The notes under the pieces are model-generated. The model was not told the origin of the DNA, did not search any database, and saw only the letters and a program-made list of their open reading frames with translations. Position numbers and translations under genes: made by a program. This document shows, piece after piece, positions 12,294 through 25,600 of a stretch of 64,000 nt of DNA; positions within the stretch are counted from its first letter, which is position 1, and every line of letters begins with the position of its first letter. Source of the stretch: Pyrrhosoma nymphula (lineage: Eukaryota > Arthropoda > Insecta > Odonata > Coenagrionidae); contig OY754327.1 of NCBI GenBank assembly GCA_963573305.1, forward strand, positions 138,858,855-138,922,854, read 5' to 3'.

Positions 12294-13420
12294 TCGAAGT
12301 CTTGAATTGTAACACGCACTTAATCCAGGCCTCGATAATCTGTACAAACATTCCACTGAGCAGTACACAATTATATACATGTTGGCAGAAAATTTTTTCC
12401 GAATAAATTGCCTACAGAAAACTACTGTGGATTTAGGGGCTCCTCAACGCGCGCCCATCATTTTCGCCCCACAAATAGGACAACATTTTGGCGGACTGGG
12501 ACAAAACTAGGAAACCATTACTTCAGCATAAGCAAATGGACCACTCAGTGCAGAATTGAAGACTAATTTACTAATGAATAATCATTCGTAAACGTGAATA
12601 ATTAGAAAAAATTCCACCTATAAAGGCTCAAAGACACTTACTCACTTCACCATTTTGATTCAACTGAAAATAACTAGAAAAAATTACGAGGTACTTCCGG
12701 GGCTTTCAACGGGCATTAAAACAAAAGAAGTAAGGTATCCGCCATGAGCTATTTCCGGAGAATGAAAAATTTGAATGATGAATAAATTCACGAATATTAC
12801 ATATGTAGGCTCCTTGAATAAATTATTCATGCTTTGAATCGTCAATCCAACTATTTCTCAAACCCTGTACAAATAAATGTATCTTTCCATGAAATACATC
12901 AAATTTCATTGTCCCAAATCGAAGAAATGTCAATTAGGCGTTACCGATCGTCTCCCAAATCACTACAATTATTAATCAAATTAATATAAATATAGGCCCT
13001 GTTCGGATATCCATTTAGGATAGTGCCTAGAAGTAGGTTGAAAACCAGGAAAATGAGATTTTGTACGCAATCCCACGCTTCTCGAATTCTGATAAGCTTG
13101 AAAATGGTCTCGTTTCATTGAACGATACAGAAGAAACTGGTTTTGTCAGTGGTAACTCACCCTAAATACTCTTGAAAGAATTTTTACTACAAGTGTAATC
13201 GGAAACTAGTTCAGCGTGTTACGTTGCTTTACTTTCTTAAGCTTGAATATTACTTTGGAACTTATTTGCGGTAGTGTACACATTTAATAAACCATGCAAA
13301 GCAAATCGCCGACTTATTTAACTCATTTCGTGTATACTGACTTCATGTTCTCCTCCACTCATTAGTTGATACGCACTTTCGACCGAAAATGGAGATTGTT
13401 AAGTCACTAATCACGTTTCG
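12294..13420. other. MARF1 upstream region
   Basis: Non-coding. The first 250 bases upstream of the start codon are locally richer in CpG (for example CAACGCGCGCCC at about 12,446), consistent with a promoter region. No TATA-like arrangement could be assigned. Nothing else is recognisable. Confidence 0.35.
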
Positions 13421-13500
13421 CGACAAAGAACCTTCAGTTACTTAGCATAATGACAAGTAACGACAAAGAACCTTCAGTTACTTAGCATAATGACAAGTAA
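13421..13500 (+). repeat. perfect 40-bp tandem duplication
   Basis: A 40-bp unit beginning CGACAAAGAACCTTCAGTTA is repeated exactly at 13,421-13,460 and 13,461-13,500. It lies in intergenic sequence and is not coding. Confidence 0.9.
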
Positions 13501-16500
13501 CTCTCAATAATTGATACGTAGTTACTAATATGGAGGTTTCTATCACTAATCAAGTGTTGCCCATGTCCAAAACTGTTAATCTGGTCACATGATGTAGCTA
13601 CAATTTGTTCTTTATTTGCAAATTAGCTAAAACTTAATATCTACTCCTGCTTCATAATAACGTGTGGAGTTAGGTTGTCAACGACTAAGGAGGAAGCCAT
13701 AATACAGCCCGCTGGTAAATACTTTCGTCACTGGCATAAATATAAGTCATGTACCGGTGTAACCAGTATGAGTTGACCACGTAGGCATTGGAACATATGT
13801 ACAGCCTCTTATTACTGCTCTGCAATCCTGTTCAGCACCTGTTGGAGTGCAATTACTATTCTCAAGAGTGATCCACAGTAACAAGAGAACCCAATTTGTT
13901 GTTCTCATTGGCACTGCTTAACTGTCTACAGTAGGCAATTCCCCAACATCCAGGTCCTAATGCAGTAAAAGGGAATGATGCTAGACCTCCAATACCAATT
14001 AACTTAAAACTAATAATAATACTCTCAACTTACCTGCAACACAACACAGCTCATCCACCAAACCTGCCCACTAATTATATCAAATGAATCTGATGAGTGC
14101 ATAGATAGGAATAACAACCCAAAGAATCCCTGTTATACCGAAGCAATGCATAAAATGTTGGAGTCCAATGAGAGGACAAACTATGCACATCTGAAAACAC
14201 CTTAACTGGTGAAAACTCAATCAAAACCACCAGTAATACTGCAGCAAATCAGATATCTGGATGTAATAAAAACAATTTCTTTTCTAAGAGCAGAGATAAA
14301 TTTATTGGCCATAACCTATCAACAAACTTTTATTACAATTCTCTCAACATAGGAACTCCAGCCAGATTTTATCGCTCCACGATGTTCAGTGAAGGATATT
14401 GATTCCCAGACTTCTGAGTAATTAACCACATAATACCAACATAGGATTCATAAATATTGTTTCAAGATGCAAGTCTGTGAACGATTCTCCTAAAATTACT
14501 CTTAATCCCCTCTCAATACTTACACAAGCGAGATGTATTAATGAGCTTCACACCCTCAAAACATTCACAGAGTTAAAAAGGGTACATAAGTACAAAGGTA
14601 CAAGTAATTCTACCAAAGATAATGCCTAGGTTTCCAATAATTTACCAGGATGTTTCAGAGTTGAACTATTTTACATATCCATGCCTCGGACAATGACTTC
14701 CTCTGGAGTTACCCCACAATATTGCCTTCAGCTTTTTTACCTGTTAACTAAGACCCATAAGCTCCTAGGTTGCATAAAAACAAATTTCTCCTAAATATTA
14801 AAAGAAGTACTTCCCAAAATTACAACCGCAGCTGCTGGCACGTATGCAGCAATAAAAATTTAATTTATCAAAATACCTAGAACAATGTGTGATAAAGGAC
14901 AAATGTATTTCAGCTATGGATTAAACAGATCAGGGTCCACGAGTAATTTATCCTAGATCAGACCGAATTCCTTTGACGATTATTCTCCAGCCCACAACTA
15001 TCGACCTCCACAGACCTTAAAAGTGCTGAACAACTTGACCAAACGAGTAAAATTTTCATGACTCAATTCCTTAGTTAATCTGCTTCCAACCTGAATTTGT
15101 ACAATGAAGGCATGTAAACAGGAGCCTGACCTAAGTATCACATAAATTTTCATCACAAAATATGAGAAACATGGCATGTCTTCATGGATGACCCCCGAGA
15201 CAGTGAAAGCCAGATGTATTTCAGATTATTCAATGTCGATAACTTTCCCTGGATGACCTTAAAAATGAGTACCATTACCACGTAGAGAAATCCTTGTAAA
15301 TAAAGTTTTTCATGACAATGTTTAACATCGATAATGATGGCCGCTTTTGGTTTTGCAAAATCAGCTTTCTAGTTGATTAGGCTCATGTCCTTAGCACCTT
15401 CACTATCTGAAGATAAAAAATATGTAGTTTAATAAAGTTCATCTTTTTATTGGCCTAAAACTATGCTCTGACACATAACTTTAACAATAATCAACTGAGA
15501 TTCAAAAATAATATGCTCAACAATTCTACAAAAATTAAGTCCTGATATGAACAAATGCAAGTGCAGTAGGAACATTTTTTAACTGATCAGCTGAGTAATC
15601 AACTATCCAATATAGCAAGGCACACTACAATAAGAACTTGCACCAATACTTCATTGAAACAGTTGTAAGACTACACATAATTAAGAGAAACTAAGGTGAA
15701 TCTAAATGGATTATGAGCATTAATCACTTAGGTAGCCAGGCATTTAAGAGCTCTAATGAGAATATCTTTTCCCTGTAAGTAACAGTGCAGTTTACTTACC
15801 ATTGTTACCTTTACTTACCACAGCGTTTCCATAACCCACGTTGCCCTCCTGTGGTTACCAGGAAAATTTCAGTATATTCCATTAGGTTTAAGTAGTTAAG
15901 ACATCTGCAAATAAACTCTGTTAAGACATGAAAACGAACGACCTTTCCACTAGATGAAATCTTCAGTTGAATTCGTCTCCTAACATAACCAAATGAAATT
16001 TTGAATTCCCCACCAAAAACTAAGACTTGTACATGTTGTTCTTTCCAACGTATTCATTCTTACTGAAATCCAAAGTGCAGGGATTCCAAGGCACTCATGA
16101 AGACTATCAACCAATTTGGTAGCGAAAATGTCACGATGAACTTTGTAAAGGAAGTCACCTTAAACCAGTTAGGAGAATACGAAGGTCCAATTCAGTATTT
16201 TCAGTCAGCCAGTCAACTGTCAAAGTATTTTGGGTGCATTGTGAAGATGTTTCATCCAGGGGCAACAACCACCATGTAGAACAAGAGGATTGTAATTTTA
16301 TGAATGATGTTAATGTAGACTTTGGGACTCAATGATGAAATGTGTGGAGTCAAAATTGAAGATATTGGAGAAGAAAATTAAAAAAGAACACAAGTCGTCA
16401 ACACCACATAAGATTAACAGCAAGAATGAATACTGTTTGGCACACCATGTCTGATGCGGTAAAGCAGAGTTTTTCCAGCCACTTTAAGAGTGGAATATAA

Positions 16501-18195
16501 ATTATACGGCAAGGCTGGGACCAGCATTTCAGGAACCACTGCCAACCGCCAACACCAGCAACACCCCTCGACCACCAACAGCACCCTCAGCACCTCAGTC
16601 AGCGGCAGCAGCAGCAGCACAACCGCAAACTGCACACTGCTACCGCCTCACCCTGCCTCGTCTCCGCCACCCCTTTCCTGCCACCAGGCCATGCCCTGCG
16701 GTATTGAAAAATGGGGGTTAGCCAAGAGGCATTTTCTTATTTCCTTAAGTCATCCCCCTTTTCCTGGAATTCCCGGAAGACCTAGCCAAATGTAGAGTGG
16801 AAACAATTTTGCTTCAATTGCATCACTAGATGCTTAATTGTCAATACATTTTAAAAGATTAAGGCACAGACAAACTGATTCCTTGATCTTCTTTGGAATT
16901 GACCCATTTTTGCTGGTGTTGTCCTACTTAAAGACTGTATAACTTGATGGACACTTAATACAAAATGTTCCCCGGGAGACTACTGTGTATATCTACAAGA
17001 CATGATGTTCTCTAAGAAACCATAAAATGATACTAAATTGGGCATCAGGGAAATAGGATACATGTAATTTGCTAAATAATTGATCTCTTAATACAGGTAA
17101 GTTAATTGAATTCATGTTGTTTATTGAATTAGTCAATGAAATTTGCTAGATTCTGTAAATCTACAAGTTTCATGAAAGCAGTTTACATAAAATTGCAATC
17201 AACCCTTTCAAGTACAGACCTATCTTACCCATCTGAAGATCAGCATTCAGTAGCACAATATCCAAACTATGCCCTACAAAAGCAAAGTCTGTTAGCCATC
17301 TCTATCAGATCACTTATTACTTTCATTCACAATATAGCCTCACAATACACAACCATGTTTATTTATTATGAGCCATCAGCATTAAACATCTAATAGACTG
17401 ACTTAGTTCCTTAGGTCATCAGAAAACTGGCATATATAAAAAAATCCAAACAAATAGTAAGGCATGTATTTATGCACTATGTCTCAGTGCTTATTTTTAA
17501 AACACTGTCCTAATCAATGTGGTATATACCAAAAACAAAATATTCATACACAAAGTGATTCATCAAGGACAATGCACACCAACATGGACTGAATACTCAA
17601 TATATGAACTAGAACACTACATCATTAGCTGAATTACATTTATTAATCCTGCTTTCCTTATTATATTGAGCAGGCAGTAAAACAATGTCAAGTGATGCAC
17701 AACATTGAAAAGGAAGCTCTTATACAAATATGACAAAAACCAATGCAATCATGAAACTATAAATAATTAATGATCTCAGATTAATATGCAATAACTAATC
17801 ATATTGCCTCAGTTTGAATTGAATCAACCCTCATGAAGACAACAGACAGTTGCCTCCAATAATAACCTACAGGGTACAATGTTTCAAGACAGAAATAAAC
17901 AAATTGAGTCCACTCAAGCTATTACAAAATGATAAGGATGACAATATTCACACTTCAAATTATATGTTTTATGTATGATCAGGAGTAAATTTAAGCACAA
18001 GAATAGTTCATGATAAAATGATCTTCCTTTCGTATTATCAGTACCTTTCTTTTCAGGCAGCAGCATCACTAGTCCACAAACACAATGAGCTGAAACCACC
18101 CATTCACCTATCATTCCTAGAATTAAAAAATGAAGTCAGTATGTGGTATGCATAAAGAAATATTATAACAACCAATCCTAGACATCAATACTCAC
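13501..18195. other. intergenic region and SRSF2 3' flank
   Basis: No conserved coding exon was seen. The region should include the SRSF2 3' untranslated exon(s), because a donor follows the SRSF2 stop codon. It also has a CAG/ACC-rich low-complexity patch (16,520-16,690). Open frames here have no recognisable domain. Confidence 0.4.
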
Positions 18196-18200
18196 CAAAT

Positions 18201-20278
18201 TCACTTCGACTTCGATCTAGACTTGCTCTTACTCTGATCTCTACTTTTGCTGTGGCTTCGGCTGCGACTCTTTCCACGGGAGCTCTTGCTGTCAGAGCGA
18301 GAGCGTGACCTGCTCCTCGAGTATGACCTCCGATGAGACCGGCTTCGGGACCGGGAATGTCGGGACCTGGATCTGGAACGGCTCCTGGAACGAGTGCGCC
18401 TCCGGGAGCGAGACCTTGACCTGGATCTAAGCAGGAAAATCACAAGGGAATGCATAAGTAGTGATTCTTAGCCAAAATAGTCTGAAGTCACCTGGTATCT
18501 GTAAATAAAATGAAATTGTTCTCGCATTTACAGAATTGTAGATTGAACATAAGAAAAAATGCGAAAACATATTAACAATATTGAAATTTAACACCACTGC
18601 ACCCACTTTAGGCAAATTTAAACGTTCATTAGAAGACATTCAGTACAGTAACACATGGATCCTGCACACGTAATATGACATTAAGAAACTAAATAAAAGG
18701 AGTTTCTTAGTGGGTGAAGTTGACTTCACATTGTAAAATCCTAGTCCCTAATCTGACCATGCGACAAACAACCTAGAGACAGGCCACCATTTCCCTCGAA
18801 TATTTATCGTATTTTATCCAGCCAAGCATAATATTGACAAAATTGTCCCATCCACCAACTTGCAACCTCAAATAACCTTTTGATTCGTTTAATAGACGCA
18901 ATTTTCACAAGACTCCGCGTTGAAAATTCCTTCAAATTGCGCGTACTACTCCACAGTAAAGGTACTATCAATTTGTCGAAACTACAAGAATCTATACATA
19001 TTACGAGCACGTCCACAGCAATTCCACTAAGCTCTTTCGCACTCATTACATCGTAACCAACGAACGCCTTATTTAAGAGCATCAGTTTCCACCTCAACAA
19101 CATAGTCCCTGAACAGACATTTCCCTTGGCCTCCTCCCAAACCAGCATCCTAAGTATTTACATCTACGAAGTACCGAGCAATCAATTTGAAGGACGATTC
19201 CAGTATGCAAGGTACACTCCCAGTTCAAGGTCATCCTCGGTACGCTTCCCTAACTGCGAACCAATATGCAGCCAGGAACCTTGGCCAAGGAGAGTGCTAA
19301 TTTGAAGAACCGAAATATTCAATAGAACCAAACTAAGAAGTTTCGACTATAGTGCTTGAGGGTCGTCACTACTACTCTTTGCAAGATTTCTACAAATATT
19401 CCAAATGACCCAATCCGCGAGAATCACAACGCGCTTACAAGATACGCAAACCATAACTGGAAAATGCGCGAAAGGATGCTTACTTCACATTGCGACGCGA
19501 AGAAGTGGGAAATAGTGAAATGCTTGGGGGCCCAACATCTTCCCGCTACAATTCTAACAAGACCTTGCTGTAAAATTAAGCATTGCGTGAGCTGGCCTCC
19601 AGTTTCTATTACTTTCGGTAAGCCAGTCCAAATAACTTCTGGAAACAACTCACGGCGAACACATTTCTCCTAAGATAAGATAACGCATCAGTCATAATTC
19701 CGCCAAAATAACTGAACGAGGAAGTCATTATCCCAAAAACAATCCGGCATGCAATTTCTACCGCACAAAAAGAAAAAATATTTCTTTCGACGCTAGAGCA
19801 ATCGGCACGACCAAACAAAAACATGTTCGCTTACCTTCCTCTACGCCGGCTGTATCTGCGGTATGGAGAAGATGGCCGCCCGTAACGCGCCATCTGAACA
19901 CGAAGCTCCCTTCCATCTAAGATGCGTCCATCCATCGCGTCCAATGCATCTTCGGCATCACGCTTATCATAGAATCTAAACAGAATTAACATCATTAACC
20001 TCAACTGTAAAATTATTATTAAAAATGCATACAATCTATAATTACCGCATATAATAACAAAATGCATGTTAAATAGCTTTCATTAAATAATCTGACCTGA
20101 CAAATGCGAAACCTCTGCTTTCACGAGAAAATCTATCCCTTGGTATGTAAATGTCACCAACATCTCCAAATTTCTCAAACACACGACGCAAATCCTCCGG
20201 CGTCGTGCGGTAGGTTAGGTTATCAACCTTCAAAGAGATCATACCCACAATATTGGGCGGAGGTCTTCCGTAACTCAT
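18201..20278 (-). CDS. SRSF2: serine/arginine-rich splicing factor 2 (SC35)
   Basis: An SR protein that binds exonic enhancers and promotes constitutive and alternative splicing in nuclear speckles. There are three coding exons, 20,278-20,097, 19,975-19,835 and 18,426-18,201, all with GT-AG borders. They encode 182 residues starting [20 protein letters not shown]. The RRM spans about 15-92, with RNP2 in LKVDNL (16-21) and RNP1 RGFAFVRF (55-62), ending [12 protein letters not shown]. From about residue 105 the protein is an Arg-Ser dipeptide domain ending KSKSRSKSK and the stop. Length and domain order fit the family, though the RS domain is somewhat shorter than in vertebrates. A GTGAGT donor lies five bases after the stop, so the 3' untranslated region is spliced. 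The gene follows ELAC2 head-to-tail. Confidence 0.96.
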
Positions 20279-20404
20279 CTTGAATGCTTAAAATGAACAC
20301 TATGAACAGTACTGCCACAGTGCTCAAGCAAAATTAGGTAATTACTATCACCAACTCCTCAGAAGCAATGACGCTCACGAGACCTTGTCGCCTAAAGAAT
20401 GTCG

Positions 20405-20425
20405 GCGACAATATGGCTGACGAGT
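20405..20425 (-). promoter_or_regulatory. possible YY1/Pho-type site in SRSF2 upstream region
   Basis: On the minus strand the sequence reads GTCAGCCATATTGTC, with the GCCAT core of YY1/Pho sites. It lies about 135 bases upstream of the SRSF2 start codon, a common position in housekeeping promoters. This is motif-level evidence only. Confidence 0.3.
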
Positions 20426-21232
20426 GAACTGGCGGGAAAACGAAGTCAATAATACATCTAATTTAAGTACAATATGGTTGTTCGCAATACATGCGCTGAA
20501 GAAACAATGTTTCCCGAATGACTTAATACTTTACCCTAAATTGTGCATAACAATTGACGGTTACTGCAATGATATAACGATAATATAGTTCAATGTATGT
20601 TGAGTTTGACTAGAGTATTACCTCCTATAACGGTGAACCGGTAGAGGGGAGTCTTTTTAATGGATCCCTTAAACCGGTTCTAACCATCCTAATTCAACGT
20701 ATTATTTTAATTTAAGAGTAAAAATAATGATTGTCCCTAATTTCCATAGCCCATTTTCAGATCTTACGAGTCGGTTCCTTTGCTTACTCTGTTCAAACGA
20801 ATGGTTGCGAAATGTTTATCCATGATTCGAGGGGAAAAATTCATTTTGGAATAGTTACGTACCTAACAAAAACAAATACACAACTCCATTAATATCCCTA
20901 GTGAATAGATTTCGAGGGATAAAAATATCACCGTCTCCGTACTATTCGAAAGCTCTTATTAAATCCTGTGTCGTTGATAAGTAGTTTTCCACTTACAACA
21001 CGCTGGCGAGACGGAAGCTCACATTTACCCAGGTTTTAATTAATATAATAATAACCTATTAGGCTAGTAGCGCCTAAAGCGAACTTAATCTTTTCACTCT
21101 GGGGACGCTTGCTCTGATCACACACTTGTGAGGAAGGGAAGGATTTGAAATTTTTCTAGGTAGCGTGGTAACGCTGTCGTCTAGGACGTTGTCAATTACG
21201 CGTAATGCCAATTCAACCAATGTGTATGTGTA

Positions 21233-21238
21233 TTTATT
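21233..21238 (-). terminator. candidate polyadenylation signal of ELAC2
   Basis: AATAAA on the minus strand, about 130 bases downstream of the ELAC2 stop codon. It fits a short 3' untranslated region before the SRSF2 promoter. Confidence 0.45.
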
Positions 21239-21369
21239 TCAACTTAAACCAGTGAAAATGAATTTTAACACAACTTAGTGGAAAATAAATTATTACAATG
21301 ATACAGCAACAGGCTGCGATTATAACAGACTTGTCACATAAGTCATTTTCCTAATGGCACTTTCAACCG

Positions 21370-21510
21370 TCACGTCGATTGGATCCTTTCTTTTTCTAAT
21401 TTACGCTGCCTTCTTATAGCCTTCTGCTCCATTTCTTCGCAATGATCAGAAAACATCAGCTTGAGGGCAGGGTAGAGCATTGGCAACACTTGAAGCTCCG
21501 GTAATGTCAC
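21370..21510 (-). CDS. ELAC2: ELAC2 / tRNase Z, last coding exon
   Basis: This exon encodes VTLPELQVLPMLYPALKLMF, then a basic, glutamate-rich tail ending ERIQST and a stop (47 codons including the stop). The LPEL..LP.LYPALK.MF segment is the conserved C-terminal end of long-form tRNase Z, the endonuclease that removes 3' trailers from tRNA precursors in nucleus and mitochondria. A good acceptor (TTGTAG) precedes it in phase 0, matching the phase-0 donor of the ELAC2 exon at 58,903-58,680. Joined, the two read AFDNMQ-VTLPEL, as expected for the family. The intervening intron would be about 37 kb. Confidence 0.85.
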   Translation of the reverse strand: MTLPELQVLPMLYPALKLMFSDHCEEMEQKAIRRQRKLEKERIQST

Positions 21511-21659
21511 CTACAACGAGAAAGCTTATTAATGTCACTCCATGCTTGGAACAGTTGAGCCGTTAGCTCAAAATAACGTTTTTACTGACATTTTTTTCCA
21601 GTATTCGTACATAATGCAGCGGATGCTATTGTTCTGAAACGAACTACGATCAATTCCAG

Positions 21660-21737
21660 CAAATTGCTATACATTTACACCGACATAATACCCTGAAAGC
21701 CACCTCAAGGTTGTGGCAGGGGATGAGCTATCACTAG
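21660..21737 (-). repeat. LINE 3'-end fragment
   Basis: On the minus strand a CCCCTGCCAC...GAGGTGGCTT.CAGGGTATT sequence matches the LINE tail at 63,012-63,055. It directly abuts the satellite-bearing TIR element. Confidence 0.5.
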
Positions 21738-21754
21738 ATCCCACACAGCACAAA

Positions 21755-22370
21755 TTGAATAATATGCACATAATATTCAAATATTATGCGAATATTATGC
21801 CGCATCAATGGTATAAAACGTGCATAATATGTACATAAAATGTGCATATAAATGGTATAATGTCCCCATAAATTGCGATATATGCGCATAATATGCAAAA
21901 TATATGCACTGAATGGAATGGCATAATGTTTGCATATTATGCGCATATATACGCAATTTATGAGGACATTATACCATATATATGCACATTTTATGTACAT
22001 ATTATGCACAATTTATACCATGATATGGCATAATATATATTTGCATATTATGCACATATATACGCAATTTATTAGGATATTATACCATATATATGCACAT
22101 TTTATGTACAAATTATGCACAATTTATACCTTTGATATGGCATGATATATATATATCTGCATATTATGCACATATATACGCAATTTATTAGGACATTATA
22201 CCATATATATGCACATTTTATGTACATATTACGCACAATTTATTCCATTTATGAGGCATATTGTGCACATATATACGCAATTTATGAAGAGATTATACCA
22301 AAACATGCACATTTTATGTACATATTATGTACATTTTATACCATTGATGTGGCCTAATATATATTTACAT
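21755..22370. repeat. ~110-bp ATTATGCACATA tandem array with one inverted unit
   Basis: Units begin GCATATTATGC near 21,932, 22,045, 22,159 and 22,256 and contain ACGCAATTTAT, ATGCACATTTTATGTACAT and ATGCACAATTTATACC. The sequence at 21,760-21,915 is the same unit inverted, so the left part can fold back on the array. The repeated 71-residue frames are by-products. Confidence 0.85.
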
Positions 22371-22869
22371 AATATTTGATTACGATGTGCATATTATTCA
22401 CTATTATTTTCAAGGGTTACTCAGGGGTGACAGAAAAGGATATTTGGGAAAATGCTGGAAGAATGAAGAGGAAGGGTGAACAGGTTAAGGTAGCGAAAGA
22501 AGGGAAATGTATGGTAGGAAAAAAGGATAAGTGGGCAAGGAAGGGAAAGTCGATTGCTAAATCTAAAAAATAGTCCTTTAAAGGTACTGCAAAATAACAG
22601 TTCTTAAAAGAACAAATCTTCTAAGAAGGAAGCGTAGCACAAGGCGAAGTACAAAACGAGGCACGAGGCGAAACACAGGGCGGAATCAGGCACGAGGCGA
22701 GAGAACGGCAAAGCGAACGAGGTAGCAACCATAGCAAACCATAGCGTGGGCAAGTTGTTAAATACGATCTTCTTTTTTTTATGATTCTACGGCCCCTGAC
22801 GGTAACATTTCCAACTACGATAATTTTCGGGGAGGTGCTATATGTATTTATTATATGGGACCATGTATT

Positions 22870-24310
22870 TCGTGAAGTCATGGCTTTGTGAACATCTTCC
22901 CTTCGCGCTCATAAAGATAAATTCATATACCGACGTTACGGCTGAAAAAGCGAAAAAATATGCATTTGCAGAATGATAAATACAGGAACTGGTGATTCAA
23001 CCTTCATGCGCATACCTTCCATGTTTATTCACCAAATATTCAAATATTATGCACATAATATGCCATTTCGTTCTGTGCATATATTTGGCATATTATGCGC
23101 ATAATTATTATACCATTTTCATCAGCATACACTGCCGTGATATGCCTAACTCTATTGAAACACCATGCATTTCGTAAAGTCATGGTTTTGTTAACATCTT
23201 TCCTTCGCGCTCATAAAGGTAAATTCATATACCGATGTTACGGCTGAAAAAGCGAACAAAAAATGCATTTACAGAATGATAAAAACAGGAACTGGTGATT
23301 CAACCTTCATGCGCATACCTTCCATGTTTATTCACCAAATATTCAAATATTATGCACATAATATGCCATTTCGTTCTGTGCATATATTTGGCATATTATG
23401 CGCATAATTATTATACCATTTTCATCAGCATACACTGCCGTGATATGCCTAACTCTATTGAAACACCATGCATTTCGTAAAGTCATGGTTTTGTTAACAT
23501 CTTTCCTTCGCGCTCATAAAGGTAAATTCATGTACCGATGTTACGGCTGAAAAAGTGAACAAAAAATGCATTTACAGAATGATAAAAACAGGAACTGGTG
23601 ATTCAACCTTCATGCGCATACCTTCCATGTTTATTCACCAAATATTCAAATATTATGCACATAATATGCCATTTCGTTCTGTGCATATATTTGGCATATT
23701 ATGCGCATAATTATTATACCATTTTCATCAGCATACACTGCCGTGATATGCCTAACTCTATTGAAACACCATGTATTTCGTAAAGTCATGGTTTTGTTAA
23801 CATCTTTCCTTCGCGCTCATAAAGGTAAATTCATGTACCGATGTTACGGCTGAAAAAGTGAACAAAAAATGCATTTACAGAATGATAAAAACAGGAACTG
23901 GTGATTCAACCTTCATGCGCATACCTTCCATGTTTATTCACCAAATATTCAAATATTATGCACATAATATGCCATTTCGTTCTGTGCATATATTTGGCAT
24001 ATTATGCGCATAATTATTATACCATTTTCATCAGCATACACTGCCGTGATATGCCTAACTCTATTGAAACACCATGTATTTCGTAAAGTCATGGTTTTGT
24101 TAACATCTTTCCTTCACGCTCATAAAGATAAATTCATGTACCGACGTTACGGCTGAAAAAGTGAACAAAAAATGCATTTACAGAATGATAAAACCAGGAA
24201 CTGGTGATTCAACCTTCATGTGCATACCTTCCATGTTTATTCACCAAATATTCAAACATTATGCACATAATATGCCATTTCGTTCTGTGCATATATTTGG
24301 CATATTATGC
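22870..24310 (+). repeat. 303-bp satellite array, about 4.7 copies
   Basis: Near-identical units at an exact 303-bp spacing (landmark TTCAACCTTCATGCGCATAC near 22,996, 23,299, 23,602 and 23,905, with a variant near 24,208). Each unit contains the TATTATGCACATAATATGCC core related to the neighbouring array. The four identical 61-residue frames are repeat artefacts rather than genes. Divergence concentrates in the outermost units. Confidence 0.95.
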
Positions 24311-24644
24311 GATTATATATATTTTTGTTATCGCATAATTATGAGGCTGGAGATTTATATACATAAGACAATAATATAGTGGGCATTTTATGGCATTCGC
24401 CGATTTTTAGGGCATAATTTTAAGAAATGATGCACATTTCATTCGCCGAGATATTTTGAAAATATGTACATATTATGCAAATATTATTTACAGTTTTCGA
24501 TGGCATAATATTTGCATATTATTTGCATATATTGCATATTATTCACATATTACGTACATAATCGACGGAATATTATTTACAATTTATACTATACTATTTA
24601 CGCAACTTTTATACGGTATAAATTTTGAGTGTGCTGTGTGGGAT

Positions 24645-25597
24645 GGTGAGGGCTCGGGACAGTTTAGGAAAACAAGCGTTAAAAATTAAATAAAAATAAA
24701 CGGAAATTTTGAACAGGTCAAAAAACAAAACTTTTCATTTATTACAGGTAGGAATATTTTATTTCAATTAACCATAATCACATTAGTAGCTGCTGCTACT
24801 AATGGGCATAGACACTGGTGATCATATATGATGGTATACCATTAATATTTTTATTGTAAGTCACTCCAATTAAAATCCCTGAGTTATATGACCAGGACAC
24901 ATAGCTGCAGCTATATATTCATAGAACATAGGAAGCATTTGGACCAAAGGTCAACAATGGCCTGTTCTACAGATTAATGTATTTCATGTTTCCTAGGTAT
25001 CATGGTCAAAACAATGTAATTTTAGTACTTAAAAAAATTACCAATCGTTTTTAGTGTTTACATATGAATTCACAGAAAGAATATCACACCCCTCAAAAAA
25101 GGCTGCACTAATATGTTTACCCAAAAGACATCCTATTTTAATAGCATTTATATTTCTTTGCTTTAAGATATTACAAATTACTGATATAAAATTGCCAAGT
25201 ATATTAGCAAACTGCTGATCATTGGTTGGTATTTCTCGAGGCAATGAGGAACTTTATTGCACTATCTGATGTACGCATTGATGTGCATTGAAAATTGTGT
25301 TGCGTGAAGCGGTGGGCTGCTAGAATACATAAACGAGAGATGTGAAAATAGCCCATGCTGTAATTCAGAGCCTGCATTCTCACATTGCGAAAACAGATGC
25401 AACTTCAAATTGTGCAATTATGTGCCTTGAGTAGAACGCTGTTCACAGCATACAGAAGACAAGGCAAATGATTGATTTAATAATTGTAATACTAGTGCAT
25501 ACTGAGGTATTTTTCCCTTTCCATTTGAGTCCTTAAAACCCAATCCAAATCTGAGTAAGACCATTCCTATAAAATTACAAAATTTATGTTGTATGTA
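24645..25597. other. non-coding ELAC2 intron sequence
   Basis: No gene. It contains a decayed minus-strand relative (about 25,250-25,440) of the MITE at 8,986-9,200, recognisable by GGCACATAATTGCACAA and the GGGCTATTTT...CTCGTTTATGTATTCT block. Confidence 0.5.
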
Positions 25598-25600
25598 TAT

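Larger units (their letters stand above)
21738..24644. mobile_element. satellite-bearing TIR element
   Basis: Both ends carry ATCCCACACAGCACA (21,738-21,752, and inverted at 24,630-24,644). Inside are an inverted copy and about four direct copies of a roughly 110-bp ATTATGCACATA-rich repeat (21,755-22,370), then a short unique stretch (22,380-22,870), then a 303-bp tandem array (22,870-24,310). There is no transposase, so it is non-autonomous. No clear target duplication was found and the superfamily is unknown. Confidence 0.65.

Noticed and set aside
16490..16795. Ser/Thr/Pro-rich ORF as a gene
   Set aside because: Low-complexity CAG/ACC-rich sequence with no domain, no splice context and a chance start.
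18201..18455. Independent RS-repeat protein starting [11 protein letters not shown]
   Set aside because: The start lies in the intron. The frame is the third SRSF2 exon read through its acceptor.
22992..24379. Four identical 61-residue ORFs as a gene family
   Set aside because: They repeat at exactly 303 bp with identical flanks and are frames of a satellite unit. No codon bias or protein similarity.
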